64,000 bases of DNA from Flavobacterium lotistagni (GTDB lineage Bacteria > Bacteroidota > Bacteroidia > Flavobacteriales > Flavobacteriaceae). The notes beneath the pieces were generated by a model, which was not told where the DNA came from, made no database searches, and saw only the letters and a list, made by a program, of their open reading frames with translations. Shown here piece by piece: positions 42,496-53,409 of the stretch. The position numbers and the translations under genes were made by a program. Positions within the stretch are counted from its first letter, which is position 1; each line of letters starts with the position of its first letter. The stretch lies in NCBI RefSeq assembly GCF_011392125.1, contig NZ_JAAJBU010000009.1:62001-126000 (forward strand), given 5' to 3'.

Positions 42496-43434
42496 ATGAG
42501 CAAGGAAATTGAAGCTTACATTGCTAAAATACCGCTGGTTCGCAGTGTGGTGATTGCCTTGAAACGAGTGAAATTGCCTTGGTTACATGGTTTTTCACTT
42601 TACGATTTATTGGAGTTGTATATCATCGGTGTTACAGAAGGTGCTGTTTCTTATCGTGCCGGAGCGATTGCTTTCAGTTTCTTTATGGCTTTGTTTCCTT
42701 TTGCGCTATTTATACTGAACCTGATTCCGTATATTCCAATTGAAGGTTTTCAAGATGATTTTATGCAGTTTCTTTCTGAAGGTGTTCCGCCAAAAACCTT
42801 TGAAGCCATTGCGTCGATTCTCAATGATATTCTGCACAACAGTCACTCCGGGCTGCTTTCCACGGGGATTATTATGGCTATCATTCTGATGGCCAACGGC
42901 ATGAACGCCATTATGGGCGGTTTTGAGACTTCGAATCATATTATCATCAAGCGGGGTTTTTTTAGGCAATATGCGGTGGCAATTGGCATCTCATTAATTC
43001 TTTCCATTTTGCTTTTGGTAACTGTAGCTATGATTGTTGTTTTTGAGGTGTTTATCCAAAAAACCATTATTCAAGATGTGCTCAGCGATCGTATTCCACT
43101 GATTATTCTTGGCCGCTATGCATTTGTAATTTTGATGATATTGCTTACCACGTCGATTTTGTTTAAATTCGGAATCAAATCAGACAAACACAGAAAATTC
43201 ATTTCAATTGGTTCGGTTTTCACCACAATTTTGATTATCCTTTCGTCATACGGTTTCGGCATTTGGGTCGTTCGGTTCTCAAAATACAATCAGTTGTACG
43301 GTTCAATAGGAACGTTGCTGATTATGATGTTTTACATCTGGATCAATTGCATGATTTTACTGCTCGGGTTCGAACTCGACGCACTAATCAACAAGATAAA
43401 AAGGGAAAAACAAAAGGAACAATTGGGTTCTTGA
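42496..43434 (+). CDS. YihY/BrkB-family membrane protein
   Basis: A 312-residue inner-membrane protein with about six helices and the family hallmark segments: GAVSYRAGAIAFSFFMALFP, GLLSTGIIMAIILMANGMNA, and the last helix GTLLIMMFYIWINCMILLLG. The family was once named ribonuclease BN or serum-resistance BrkB, but its real function is unsettled (transport has been suggested). The C-terminal tail is short and basic. It begins one base after the nadC stop and is probably cotranscribed with it. A palindromic repeat follows. Confidence 0.9.
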   Translation: MSKEIEAYIAKIPLVRSVVIALKRVKLPWLHGFSLYDLLELYIIGVTEGAVSYRAGAIAFSFFMALFPFALFILNLIPYIPIEGFQDDFMQFLSEGVPPKTFEAIASILNDILHNSHSGLLSTGIIMAIILMANGMNAIMGGFETSNHIIIKRGFFRQYAVAIGISLILSILLLVTVAMIVVFEVFIQKTIIQDVLSDRIPLIILGRYAFVILMILLTTSILFKFGIKSDKHRKFISIGSVFTTILIILSSYGFGIWVVRFSKYNQLYGSIGTLLIMMFYIWINCMILLLGFELDALINKIKREKQKEQLGS

Positions 43435-43447
43435 TTTTTGTTTTTTT

Positions 43448-43527
43448 AGAAGCTGTTTCCCGCTATCCGCTATATCTTTTGCTCCGCTGTGCTGCACAAA
43501 AGGATGTCGCTGCTATCGGGGCTAAGG
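43448..43527 (+). repeat. Dispersed palindromic intergenic repeat, copy 5
   Basis: AGAAGCTGTTTCCCGCTATC to TATCGGGGCTAAGG. The core is ATCTTTTGCTCCGC / TGCACAAAAGGAT. It fills the gap between the BrkB-family and DUF2147 genes. Confidence 0.85.
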
Positions 43528-43541
43528 CTAAAGGTCAAACC

Positions 43542-43976
43542 ATGAAAAATATACTGAGTTTCGTATTTGTCTTCGTCTTCAGCACTGTGCTTTCAGCGCA
43601 AAATCCGGTTATTGTAGGTAAATGGAAAACCATCGATGACGAAACCGGAAAACCTTTGTCGGTCATAGAAATTTTCGAGAAGCACAACAAAATCTACGGC
43701 AAAGTCATAGAAATCTTCAATCCGAAAAACAAAAAAATCCCCAAATGCGAGAAATGCGAAGGCGAAGACCGCAACAAGCCCATCCTCGGATTGATTGTAA
43801 TTAAAGGCTTAAGCTGGGAAAAGAACGAATATACCAACGGCAAAATTCTCGATCCGAAACACGGCAAACTATACAAGTGTTCTATTTCGTTTGAAAACAA
43901 AGACAAACTCAAAGTTCGCGGCTACATAGGCGTCGAATTGCTCGGTCGCACACAATACTGGGAAAGATTAAAATAA
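43542..43976 (+). CDS. DUF2147-domain secreted protein
   Basis: A 144-residue protein. The ATG at 43542 gives a signal peptide (ILSFVFVFVFSTVL, cleavage after LSAQ). The mature part is a DUF2147 domain: VGKWKTIDDETGKPLSVIEI near the start, a CEKCEG motif, GLSWEKNEYTNGKILDPKHGKLY, and LKVRGYIGVELLGRTQYW at the end. The fold is a small lipocalin-like barrel; function unknown. A longer reading from 43263 would run through the BrkB-family gene and the repeat and is rejected. Confidence 0.88.
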   Translation: MKNILSFVFVFVFSTVLSAQNPVIVGKWKTIDDETGKPLSVIEIFEKHNKIYGKVIEIFNPKNKKIPKCEKCEGEDRNKPILGLIVIKGLSWEKNEYTNGKILDPKHGKLYKCSISFENKDKLKVRGYIGVELLGRTQYWERLK

Positions 43977-44012
43977 AGCCCAAAATTTCCAATTCAAAAA
44001 TCAAATCTGACA

Positions 44013-46460
44013 ATGTTTTTCGCCGAAGTCATTTTGCCACTTTCGCTTTCTAAGACTTTTACCTACAGCGTTTCTGAGGCAGAGTTTCATTACCTTAAAA
44101 AAGGAATGCGCGTGACGGTGCCTTTTGGGAAAAGCAAGATTTACACGGCTTTAGTAATCGACTTGCACCAAAATACACCGCAATTGTACCAAGCCAAAGA
44201 AATTCATCAGATTTTAGATGAACAGCCACTGGTCAATGAAATTCAAATCGAGCATTGGCAATGGATAGCGCAATATTATATGTGTGCTATTGGTGATGTT
44301 TATCGAGGTGCTATGCCCAGTGCTTTTTTGCTCGAAAGTGAAACTGTCATTGTAAAAAAGGCCGATGTTTACATCAATCAGCATGAGCTTTCAGACGATG
44401 AATATTTGGTTTATCAGGCATTGCAACACCAATCTTCTTTAAAGGTTCATGATATTATTTCCATACTGAACAAGAAAAATGTTTTTCCGACTTTGCATAA
44501 GCTCATCGACCGGAACGTTTTGGTTTTGCAAGAAGAAGTTGCCGAAGTCTATAAGCCAAAGTTGGTGCGCTACATCAGGTTGCATCCGGACTATCAAACA
44601 AATGAAAAGCTGAACGACTTACTCACTACCTTAAAAGGTGCCAAGCAAACAGAAATCATACTGCAATATTTTCAACTCAATGCTTCAGAGAAAAAGCCAA
44701 TTTCAGTCAAACATCTTGCTCAAGCCGCGAATGGTGCTTCATCATCGATTAAAACATTAATTGAGAAAAACATTTTTGAAGAATACTACCTGCAGCATGA
44801 CCGAGTTGATTTTCACGGCCAGGCCAACGAGAACGATTTAATGCTCAGCAATGCGCAACAACTGGCGCTGAATCAAATTCAAGAGCAATTTTCCTCAAAA
44901 GAAGTTTGTTTGTTGCACGGCGTAACATCGAGCGGGAAAACAGAAATTTACATTCGTCTCATTGAAGACTATTTGAAACGGGAAAAGCAAGTCCTTTATT
45001 TATTGCCTGAAATTGCGCTGACCACACAATTGGTCGAAAGATTAAGAAGTCATTTTGGCAATAAGGTGGCTGTTTACCATTCTAAATACAGCAACAATGA
45101 ACGGGTAGAAGTTTGGAGACAAGTTTTGGCTCAATCCGAAAAAGCGCAAATAGTCATTGGAGCGCGATCGGCTTTGTTTCTGCCTTTTTCAAATCTGGGT
45201 TTAATGATTGTCGACGAAGAGCATGAGCAAACGTTCAAGCAGCAAGATCCTTCGCCACGTTATCATGCGCGTGATGCAGCTATCGTTTTGGCCGGAAAGC
45301 ATCAATCAAAAGTGCTTTTAGGTTCTGCTACGCCGAGTATAGAAACTTATTTTAATGCCCAAAGTGGGAAATTCGGTTGGGCGGAAATTACCGAACGCTA
45401 TCAAAAAGTGCCGCTGCCCGAAATTGTGCTGGTCGACTTGAAAGACAAATACTTTCGCAAGCAGATGACCGGACATTTCAGCGACACGTTGACTGAAGAA
45501 ATCGCTTCAGCAATCTCTTTAGGAGAACAAGTAATTTTATTTCAGAATCGACGCGGTTATTCGCCGGTTGTAGAATGTTTGACTTGTGGTCATGTGCCGC
45601 AATGCCCTCAATGCGATGTGAGCTTGACCTTTCATAAATTAAAAAGTCAGTTGCGTTGCCATTATTGCGGCTATTCTATGGCGAATCCCACACATTGCCA
45701 CAGTTGTTCGAGTGTTCATTTAACGACGAAAGGTTTTGGAACTGAGCAAATCCAGCAAGAGTTAGAACAGCTTTTCCCAAAGGCTAAAGTTGGCCGTATG
45801 GATCAAGACACTACGCGCGGGAAATTCGCTTTTGAAAAAATTATCGACAGTTTCAAGAATAGGGAAATTGATATTTTAGTAGGTACTCAAATGTTGGCTA
45901 AAGGTTTAGATTTCGACAACGTTAGTTTGGTAGGTATTATGAATGCCGATAATATGTTGTATCATCCGGATTTCCGGGCTTTTGAAAGAAGTTATCAAAT
46001 GATGACGCAAGTCGCCGGTCGTTCGGGTCGTTCTGAAAAAAGAGGTAAGGTAATTATCCAAACTTACAACCCGAATCACAATATTATACAGCAAGTTACC
46101 CATAATGATTATGCAGGAATGTATGCTGAACAATTGTACGAGCGAAAAATTTACCAATATCCACCTTATTTCAGGTTGATTAGGCTGACGCTCAAACATC
46201 GCGATTTTGAAAAAGTCAAAGAAGGGTCGCAATGGTTGTTTCAGGTGTTGCAACAAAACTTGAAAGTTCCGGTGCTAGGTCCTGAAGAACCACCAATCGG
46301 GCGAATTCGCAACGAATACATCAGAACCATTCTTATCAAAATCCCGCACGACCAGCCGTTACAAAGCACAAAAAAAACTATCCAGAAAATACTAGATAGT
46401 TTTGATGCGGTTTCGCAATATCGGGCTATCAAAGTAGCCGTCAATGTCGATTTTTATTAA
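44013..46460 (+). CDS. priA: Primosomal protein N' (replication restart helicase)
   Basis: An 815-residue 3'-5' DNA helicase that reloads the replisome at stalled forks. The N-terminal DNA-binding domain (EVILPLSLSKTFTYSV) is followed by Walker A HGVTSSGKTE, the DEEH Walker B in MIVDEEHEQTF, and QDPSPRYHARDAA. The Zn-binding insertion has eight Cys (CLTCGHVPQCPQC, CHYCGYSMANPTHCHSC). Then come motif V/VI parts VGTQMLAKGLDF and QVAGRSGRSEKRG. The length is a little above E. coli PriA (732). It converges with the LytTR regulator gene; both stops lie within TTAA. Confidence 0.97.
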   Translation: MFFAEVILPLSLSKTFTYSVSEAEFHYLKKGMRVTVPFGKSKIYTALVIDLHQNTPQLYQAKEIHQILDEQPLVNEIQIEHWQWIAQYYMCAIGDVYRGAMPSAFLLESETVIVKKADVYINQHELSDDEYLVYQALQHQSSLKVHDIISILNKKNVFPTLHKLIDRNVLVLQEEVAEVYKPKLVRYIRLHPDYQTNEKLNDLLTTLKGAKQTEIILQYFQLNASEKKPISVKHLAQAANGASSSIKTLIEKNIFEEYYLQHDRVDFHGQANENDLMLSNAQQLALNQIQEQFSSKEVCLLHGVTSSGKTEIYIRLIEDYLKREKQVLYLLPEIALTTQLVERLRSHFGNKVAVYHSKYSNNERVEVWRQVLAQSEKAQIVIGARSALFLPFSNLGLMIVDEEHEQTFKQQDPSPRYHARDAAIVLAGKHQSKVLLGSATPSIETYFNAQSGKFGWAEITERYQKVPLPEIVLVDLKDKYFRKQMTGHFSDTLTEEIASAISLGEQVILFQNRRGYSPVVECLTCGHVPQCPQCDVSLTFHKLKSQLRCHYCGYSMANPTHCHSCSSVHLTTKGFGTEQIQQELEQLFPKAKVGRMDQDTTRGKFAFEKIIDSFKNREIDILVGTQMLAKGLDFDNVSLVGIMNADNMLYHPDFRAFERSYQMMTQVAGRSGRSEKRGKVIIQTYNPNHNIIQQVTHNDYAGMYAEQLYERKIYQYPPYFRLIRLTLKHRDFEKVKEGSQWLFQVLQQNLKVPVLGPEEPPIGRIRNEYIRTILIKIPHDQPLQSTKKTIQKILDSFDAVSQYRAIKVAVNVDFY

Positions 46461-47152
46461 GCAATTGCTAGCGCCCTGACAAGATCTTCTTTCTTGTTGC
46501 GGCTTAAAGGTATTTTTGTTATTCCGATCTCGGCAAATTTACTGTTGAATCGCTCTACTTTGTCAATATTAATGATGTAAGACTTGTGTACTCTGATGAA
46601 TTTGTCTTTAGAAAGATCTTTCTCAAAAGACTTCATCGTTGAAAGTACCAAGTTGCTATCTTCTTCGGTGACTACTTTTACATAGTCGCCAAAAGCTTCA
46701 ATCCATTTGATTTTTGAAGTGAACACTTTGAGTTTTTTCAGATTACTCTTAATAAAGATATGTTCTCCGTCTTCTTCTTGGTTTTCCTTTTTCAATAGAT
46801 GGAAATCCATCGCGCGTTTCACTGATGCATTGAAGCGATCTAGTGCGATTGGCTTCTGTAAGTAATCTGTCGCATCATAATCGAAAGCTTTCATAGCATA
46901 TTCTGCTTTCGAAGTGATGAAAATAATCTGAGGCTTGGTCTTTAAACCATCAAGAAAATCAAAACCACTGATGACCGGCATCTCGATATCCAAGAAGATG
47001 AGATCAACGGTGTGAACCGACATGCAATTTTTTGCTTCGATTGCATTTGAAAAATCACCAATTAAGTGTAAGTTTGGATGATTATTCACTAACTTTGCGA
47101 TGATCATCCTTTGGATTGACGAGTCATCTACAACAACACAATTTAGTTTCAT
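46457..47152 (-). CDS. LytTR-family response regulator
   Basis: A 231-residue two-component regulator. Receiver domain residues ~1-120: acidic pair DD at 9-10, phosphoacceptor D55 in LIFLDIEMP, Thr/Ser in FITSKAEYAMKAF with the conserved Lys. The C-terminal ~100 residues are a LytTR DNA-binding domain (IKWIEAFGDYVKVVTEEDSNLV, FIRVHKSYIINIDKVERF). No histidine kinase is adjacent, so it is an orphan in this window. It has a weak promoter at 47182-47208 and converges with priA. Confidence 0.93.
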   Translation of the reverse strand: MKLNCVVVDDSSIQRMIIAKLVNNHPNLHLIGDFSNAIEAKNCMSVHTVDLIFLDIEMPVISGFDFLDGLKTKPQIIFITSKAEYAMKAFDYDATDYLQKPIALDRFNASVKRAMDFHLLKKENQEEDGEHIFIKSNLKKLKVFTSKIKWIEAFGDYVKVVTEEDSNLVLSTMKSFEKDLSKDKFIRVHKSYIINIDKVERFNSKFAEIGITKIPLSRNKKEDLVRALAIA

Positions 47153-47181
47153 AATATTTATTTATTATAGATTTGGTAGGA

Positions 47182-47208
47182 CGAAAGTAAAATGTTTTTT
47201 CTTACCAA
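47182..47208 (-). promoter_or_regulatory. Weak candidate promoter of the LytTR regulator gene
   Basis: Minus strand TTG (47206-47208), 16-bp spacer, TACTTTCG (47182-47189; one mismatch to TAnnTTTG). Confidence 0.35.
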
Positions 47209-47260
47209 CCTAATCTTTATCGGCTTTTTTTGCTTTTTAACGATAAAAAATTCATTTTTC

Positions 47261-47290
47261 TTGTTTATTTAAATTAAATGATTACTTTTG
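47261..47290 (+). promoter_or_regulatory. Promoter of the rpsF-rpsR-rplI operon
   Basis: TTG (47261-47263), 19-bp spacer, TACTTTTG (47283-47290): the best match to the Bacteroidota -33/-7 pattern in this window. The surrounding DNA is very AT-rich, as expected for a strong ribosomal promoter. The leader would be about 28 nt. Confidence 0.75.
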
Positions 47291-47321
47291 CAAAAATTTA
47301 CAAATTTTAAAAAATTTATTT

Positions 47322-47666
47322 ATGAATCATTATGAAACTGTTTTCATTTTAAATCCCGTTTTATCTGATGTTCAGGTAAAGGAAACAGTGAGCAAGTTCG
47401 AAGAATTTCTTACGTCCAGAGGAGCAGAAATGATATCAAAAGAGGATTGGGGCCTGAAAAAAATGGCTTACGAAATCCAAAACAAGAAAAGTGGTTTTTA
47501 CCATTTATTTGAATTTAAGGTAGCGCCAGAGGTTTTGCTAGCTTTCGAAACCGAATTCAGACGTGACGAAAGAGTGATGCGTTTTCTAACAGTAAGCTTA
47601 GACAAACACGCTATTGCTTGGGCAGAAAGAAGAAGAACTAAATTAAAAGCAGCTAAAGCGAACTAA
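47322..47666 (+). CDS. rpsF: 30S ribosomal protein bS6
   Basis: A 114-residue bS6: [15 protein letters not shown] at the N-terminus, [22 protein letters not shown] in the middle, and the basic tail [13 protein letters not shown]. It binds bS18 and the platform of the small subunit. In F. johnsoniae ribosomes, bS6, bS18 and bS21 together enclose the 16S 3' end (published structure; general knowledge). First gene of the rpsF-rpsR-rplI operon; rpsR starts 2 bp after its stop. Confidence 0.98.
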   Translation: MNHYETVFILNPVLSDVQVKETVSKFEEFLTSRGAEMISKEDWGLKKMAYEIQNKKSGFYHLFEFKVAPEVLLAFETEFRRDERVMRFLTVSLDKHAIAWAERRRTKLKAAKAN

Positions 47667-47668
47667 TC

Positions 47669-47965
47669 ATGGCAAATCTACAACAATCCGCTTCAGGAAA
47701 GAAAGATGGTGATATCAGATATCTTACACCTTTAAATATAGAAACGAATAAAACCAAAAAATACTGCCGTTTCAAAAAGTCAGGTATTAAGTACGTAGAC
47801 TACAAAGACGCAGATTTCCTTTTGAAATTCGTAAACGAGCAAGGTAAAATTTTACCACGTCGTTTGACTGGAACTTCTTTAAAGTACCAGAGAAAAGTGT
47901 CTGTAGCTGTAAAAAGAGCAAGACATTTAGCGTTAATGCCATATGTGGCTGATTTACTAAAATAA
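47669..47965 (+). CDS. rpsR: 30S ribosomal protein bS18
   Basis: A 98-residue bS18, longer than the E. coli form (75) through an N-terminal extension ([20 protein letters not shown]). The core is conserved: [58 protein letters not shown]. It partners bS6 on the 30S platform. The first bases of its reading are AUG GCA AAU with no SD. The rplI gene follows after 16 bp that include AAGGAGG. Confidence 0.98.
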   Translation: MANLQQSASGKKDGDIRYLTPLNIETNKTKKYCRFKKSGIKYVDYKDADFLLKFVNEQGKILPRRLTGTSLKYQRKVSVAVKRARHLALMPYVADLLK

Positions 47966-47966
47966 T

Positions 47967-47973
47967 AAGGAGG
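47967..47973 (+). promoter_or_regulatory. Perfect Shine-Dalgarno sequence before rplI
   Basis: AAGGAGG, 8 bp before the rplI ATG (47982). Strong SD sequences are rare in this phylum, and I see no comparable one before the other starts that I examined here. Confidence 0.8.
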
Positions 47974-47981
47974 CAGAAATT

Positions 47982-48425
47982 ATGGAAATTATATTAAAGA
48001 AAGACGTACAGAATTTAGGCTTCAAAGATGATGTAGTATCAGTAAAGCCGGGTTACGGCCGCAACTACTTGATTCCACAAGGTTATGCTCAAATGGCTAC
48101 ACCTTCTGCAAAAAAAGTACTTGCTGAGAACCTAAAGCAAAAAGCACATAAAGAAGCTAAAATCGTAAGCGATGCTAAAGCATTGGCTGAAACCTTAAAA
48201 GCTATCGAAATCAAAATCGCTGCAAAAGCAGGTGGTGAGAAACTTTTCGGATCAATCACCAACATTGATATCGCAGAAGCTTTAGAGAAAGCGGGTCAAA
48301 ACATCGACAGAAAATTCATCACTAGCGGTATCGTAAAAAGAACTGGTAAATATACTGCCAGCGTTCGTTTGCACCGCGATGTAATCGTTGAATTGCCTTA
48401 CGAAATTGTAGCTGAAAAAGCTTAA
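47982..48425 (+). CDS. rplI: 50S ribosomal protein bL9
   Basis: A 147-residue bL9: the N-terminal domain MEIILKKDVQNLGFKDDVV, the GYGRNYLIPQGYAQMA loop, the long connecting helix (KKVLAENLKQKAHKEAKIV) and the C-terminal domain with GGEKLFGSITN and IELPYEIV-like end. It is the last gene of the ribosomal operon; a strong terminator begins 20 bp after the stop. Its start is preceded by a perfect AAGGAGG, unlike rpsF and rpsR. Confidence 0.98.
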   Translation: MEIILKKDVQNLGFKDDVVSVKPGYGRNYLIPQGYAQMATPSAKKVLAENLKQKAHKEAKIVSDAKALAETLKAIEIKIAAKAGGEKLFGSITNIDIAEALEKAGQNIDRKFITSGIVKRTGKYTASVRLHRDVIVELPYEIVAEKA

Positions 48426-48445
48426 TCAACAAAAGCAATATCCAG

Positions 48446-48474
48446 AATCCCGATGAAAGTCGGGATTTTTTTTT
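48446..48474 (+). terminator. Rho-independent terminator after rplI
   Basis: Perfect stem AATCCCGA / TCGGGATT, loop TGAAAG, followed by a run of nine T. Confidence 0.9.
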
Positions 48475-48482
48475 CTTTGTTC

Positions 48483-48563
48483 AGAAGCTGATCCGGCTAT
48501 CCATTGCAATCTTTTGCGCCGAACCCCGGCACAAAAGGATTTCCATTACTATCCGGGCTAGGG
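48483..48563 (+). repeat. Dispersed palindromic intergenic repeat, copy 6
   Basis: AGAAGCTGATCCGGCTATCC to CTATCCGGGCTAGGG. The core ATCTTTTG / CAAAAGGAT surrounds a GC-rich loop. It follows the rplI terminator. Confidence 0.85.
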
Positions 48564-48640
48564 CATACGTATATGTTGCACTTTTATCTCAGTCAGTATT
48601 ATACAAACTCAATAAATGAGTTCCGGATGTCTCGATTGCT

Positions 48641-48664
48641 CAGGCACTCAGGCACTCAGGCACT
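48641..48664 (+). repeat. Tandem repeat, three perfect CAGGCACT units
   Basis: Three exact 8-bp units end 5 bp before the ATG of the DUF6495 gene, so copy-number change would alter its translation start region. Confidence 0.9.
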
Positions 48665-48669
48665 CAAAA

Positions 48670-49143
48670 ATGAAATACACACGTCTCACCAAAGAACAAT
48701 TTGAAGAACTCCACCCGGAATTCATCAACTTCCTCGCGACCCAATCCATCGACAAAGCCGAATGGGATAAAATCAAAACCGAAAACCCCGAAATCGCCGA
48801 ACAAGAACTCGACGTATTCTCAGACCTAATTTGGGAAGGCGTTCTATCTCGCACTTTGTATCTAGAGCATTTTTCCACGAATCATATTTTCCTATTTCAT
48901 TGTTTCGAGCAGCACATCGAGTCCATTATTCTCAAGTCGCTTGTTCCCGAAACCGACTTTCTTACCAAAGAAGGCTTGCAATGGCTCAGCGACAATATGT
49001 TCACCGAAAATATCGAAATGAAAGTCGGTAATCGTGAATATGCGGAGGAACGTAACCAAGCCATTTTCAGTCTGATTCAACAAGGCGCTTTCCTTAGCGA
49101 TGGTCAACTGTACCAACAAATCGATACAATTATTAAGTCTTAA
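48670..49143 (+). CDS. DUF6495-family protein
   Basis: A 157-residue cytoplasmic protein, acidic, starting KYTRLTKEQFEELHPEFINF. From memory it matches the DUF6495 family of Flavobacteriia, which has no known role. There is no signal peptide, membrane helix or recognisable catalytic motif; it is mostly helical (EWDKIKTENPEIAEQELDVF). ATG 48670 directly follows three CAGGCACT units; a longer reading from 48616 runs through those repeats and is unlikely. The gene stands alone between rplI and ligA. Confidence 0.75.
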   Translation: MKYTRLTKEQFEELHPEFINFLATQSIDKAEWDKIKTENPEIAEQELDVFSDLIWEGVLSRTLYLEHFSTNHIFLFHCFEQHIESIILKSLVPETDFLTKEGLQWLSDNMFTENIEMKVGNREYAEERNQAIFSLIQQGAFLSDGQLYQQIDTIIKS

Positions 49144-49162
49144 ATCGGTAGGTTTCATATAG

Positions 49163-51884
<2,722 letters not shown>

Positions 51885-51954
51885 GCTCATATTAATAGGA
51901 TTATTCAAATTTTAGTTTAAATTTAGGCGTCCTTAAGCTGCATCGAATTAAATT

Positions 51955-52674
51955 ATGAAGAACAAGTACTTGAGTTTTAAGTCTAATAAATTGCTAAAAC
52001 CCCTCGTCGCTTTCTATTTTTTTATCGGATTTGTAGAAGTTATTGCAGAACTTTTCAAAGACAACTTTTTTATAATGGTTTCCAAACCTTTGCTCATGCC
52101 GATTCTAATAGGTATTTATTGGTTGTCATCTAAAAGCAGAAATAAGGTTTTTATCTTGAGCCTGCTATTTGTCTGGATTGCCAATATTTTATTTATTTCC
52201 AACTCAGTTTTGTGCTTTACCATCGGTACGCTTTTCTTTCTAGTGTATCGAAGTCTGATCATTTATTTGGTGCTCAAAACCATTAAGTTTCCGGGGTATA
52301 TTCCCATGGTTATCGGAGCTTTACCTTTTTTGTTCATTTACCTTTTTGTGGCCAATCTTTCTTATAACGAATTGGGCTATCGCTTTTTTTTGTTTATCGT
52401 TCAAGGTTTGTTCATGATCTTTTTTGGAAGTTTGTGTCTGGGAAATTATATCATCAAATCGAATACATCAAATACTTATCTGCTAATTAGTACCATGCTT
52501 TTCACGGTCATTCAATTTGTATTGGTTTTAAAAATGTTTTACACAGATTATAATATTTTCCGACCTATTGCGATGTTGCTTTATATCTTTGCACAATATT
52601 TATTGTATCTTTTCGTACTCATTGAGGAAAAAAAGAAAAGACGCTATCAGATTATCAACAAAATCGAAAGCTAG
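51955..52674 (+). CDS. YhhN-like membrane protein, copy 2 (divergent)
   Basis: A 239-residue relative of copy 1 with the same helix pattern and motif (VSKPLLMPILIGIYWLSSK). The first Asp is Asn (N77 in FVWIANILF) and the second site, in YLLISTMLFTVIQF, is Gln. A basic tail (EEKKKRRYQIINKIES) ends it. It lies 70 bp after copy 1. It is probably not a lysoplasmalogenase; a structural or regulatory membrane role is possible. Confidence 0.72.
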   Translation: MKNKYLSFKSNKLLKPLVAFYFFIGFVEVIAELFKDNFFIMVSKPLLMPILIGIYWLSSKSRNKVFILSLLFVWIANILFISNSVLCFTIGTLFFLVYRSLIIYLVLKTIKFPGYIPMVIGALPFLFIYLFVANLSYNELGYRFFLFIVQGLFMIFFGSLCLGNYIIKSNTSNTYLLISTMLFTVIQFVLVLKMFYTDYNIFRPIAMLLYIFAQYLLYLFVLIEEKKKRRYQIINKIES

Positions 52675-52697
52675 GCTTTGCCAATTCTATAACTCTT

Positions 52698-53393
52698 ATG
52701 TCAGCAACCAAAAGCGAGAACCGAGCTAAAATTTCTAGTGCACTGAATATTGCTTATTTCGGATTGGCTTTTGTGCAGATTCTAACTGAGCTTTTTGATT
52801 TTTTTACAGCCACAACTGCCCTCAGGATTGTATCGCCAATTTTGCTCTTGTTTCTTTATTTGAATCATGAATCGAAAAAGGAAATACTGTTTTATTTGAC
52901 AATGATTTTACTGCTGTTAAGCAATTTATTTTGTTATTGTGACGGCAGATTGTTCTTTCTTTGGTGGATTGTTGTTTTTATATTGCTGCGAATGGTCACT
53001 TTAGCTTTGATCTTAAAGTTAACAGTCAATAAAAATTATTTGCACATCATAGTGGCTTCGTTCCCGTTTTTGGTCATTTTCTTCTACCTAATATCTGCCA
53101 CAACCGAAATTCCAGAATACGAGTTCAATCTATTGATACTTATCACCATTCTGATTTCATTGCTCGGCGGCGTTTCTGCGGTGAATTATTTTAAAAACGA
53201 CAACCGCAAGCATTCTTGGCTGCTCATTAGCACTTTGCTTTTTGTAGGCTATTATTTTATTATACTCATCGAGCATTATTTCACTTCGAACCTTGATTTA
53301 ATGATCTACAAACCGATTGAAATTGTGCTTAATATATTCGCATTTTACACTTTTTACAAATATGTAACCGCCGCTGAAACTGATACTCATTAA
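52698..53393 (+). CDS. YhhN-like membrane protein, copy 3 (divergent)
   Basis: A 231-residue third copy, more divergent: the KP motif is SP (RIVSPILLLFLYL), the first Asp is Asn (LLLLSNLFCYCD) and the second site, in WLLISTLLFVGYYF, is Tyr. It shares WLLISTLLF with copies 2 and 4, which shows that these three are closer to one another than to copy 1. It is 23 bp after copy 2. Confidence 0.68.
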   Translation: MSATKSENRAKISSALNIAYFGLAFVQILTELFDFFTATTALRIVSPILLLFLYLNHESKKEILFYLTMILLLLSNLFCYCDGRLFFLWWIVVFILLRMVTLALILKLTVNKNYLHIIVASFPFLVIFFYLISATTEIPEYEFNLLILITILISLLGGVSAVNYFKNDNRKHSWLLISTLLFVGYYFIILIEHYFTSNLDLMIYKPIEIVLNIFAFYTFYKYVTAAETDTH

Positions 53394-53409
53394 GTAAATC
53401 AAGCAAGCG

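Noticed and set aside
43263-43541. N-terminal extension of the DUF2147 protein through the BrkB-family gene
   Set aside because: It overlaps a real gene and a repeat; the signal peptide starts at ATG 43542.
47291-47321. bS6:bS18-binding leader RNA motif before rpsF
   Set aside because: The leader is about 30 nt, very AT-rich, and shows no CCG-bulge hairpin of the known motif.
48504-48704. Small open frame across the repeat after rplI
   Set aside because: It spans a palindromic repeat and the CAGGCACT units and overlaps the DUF6495 start out of frame.
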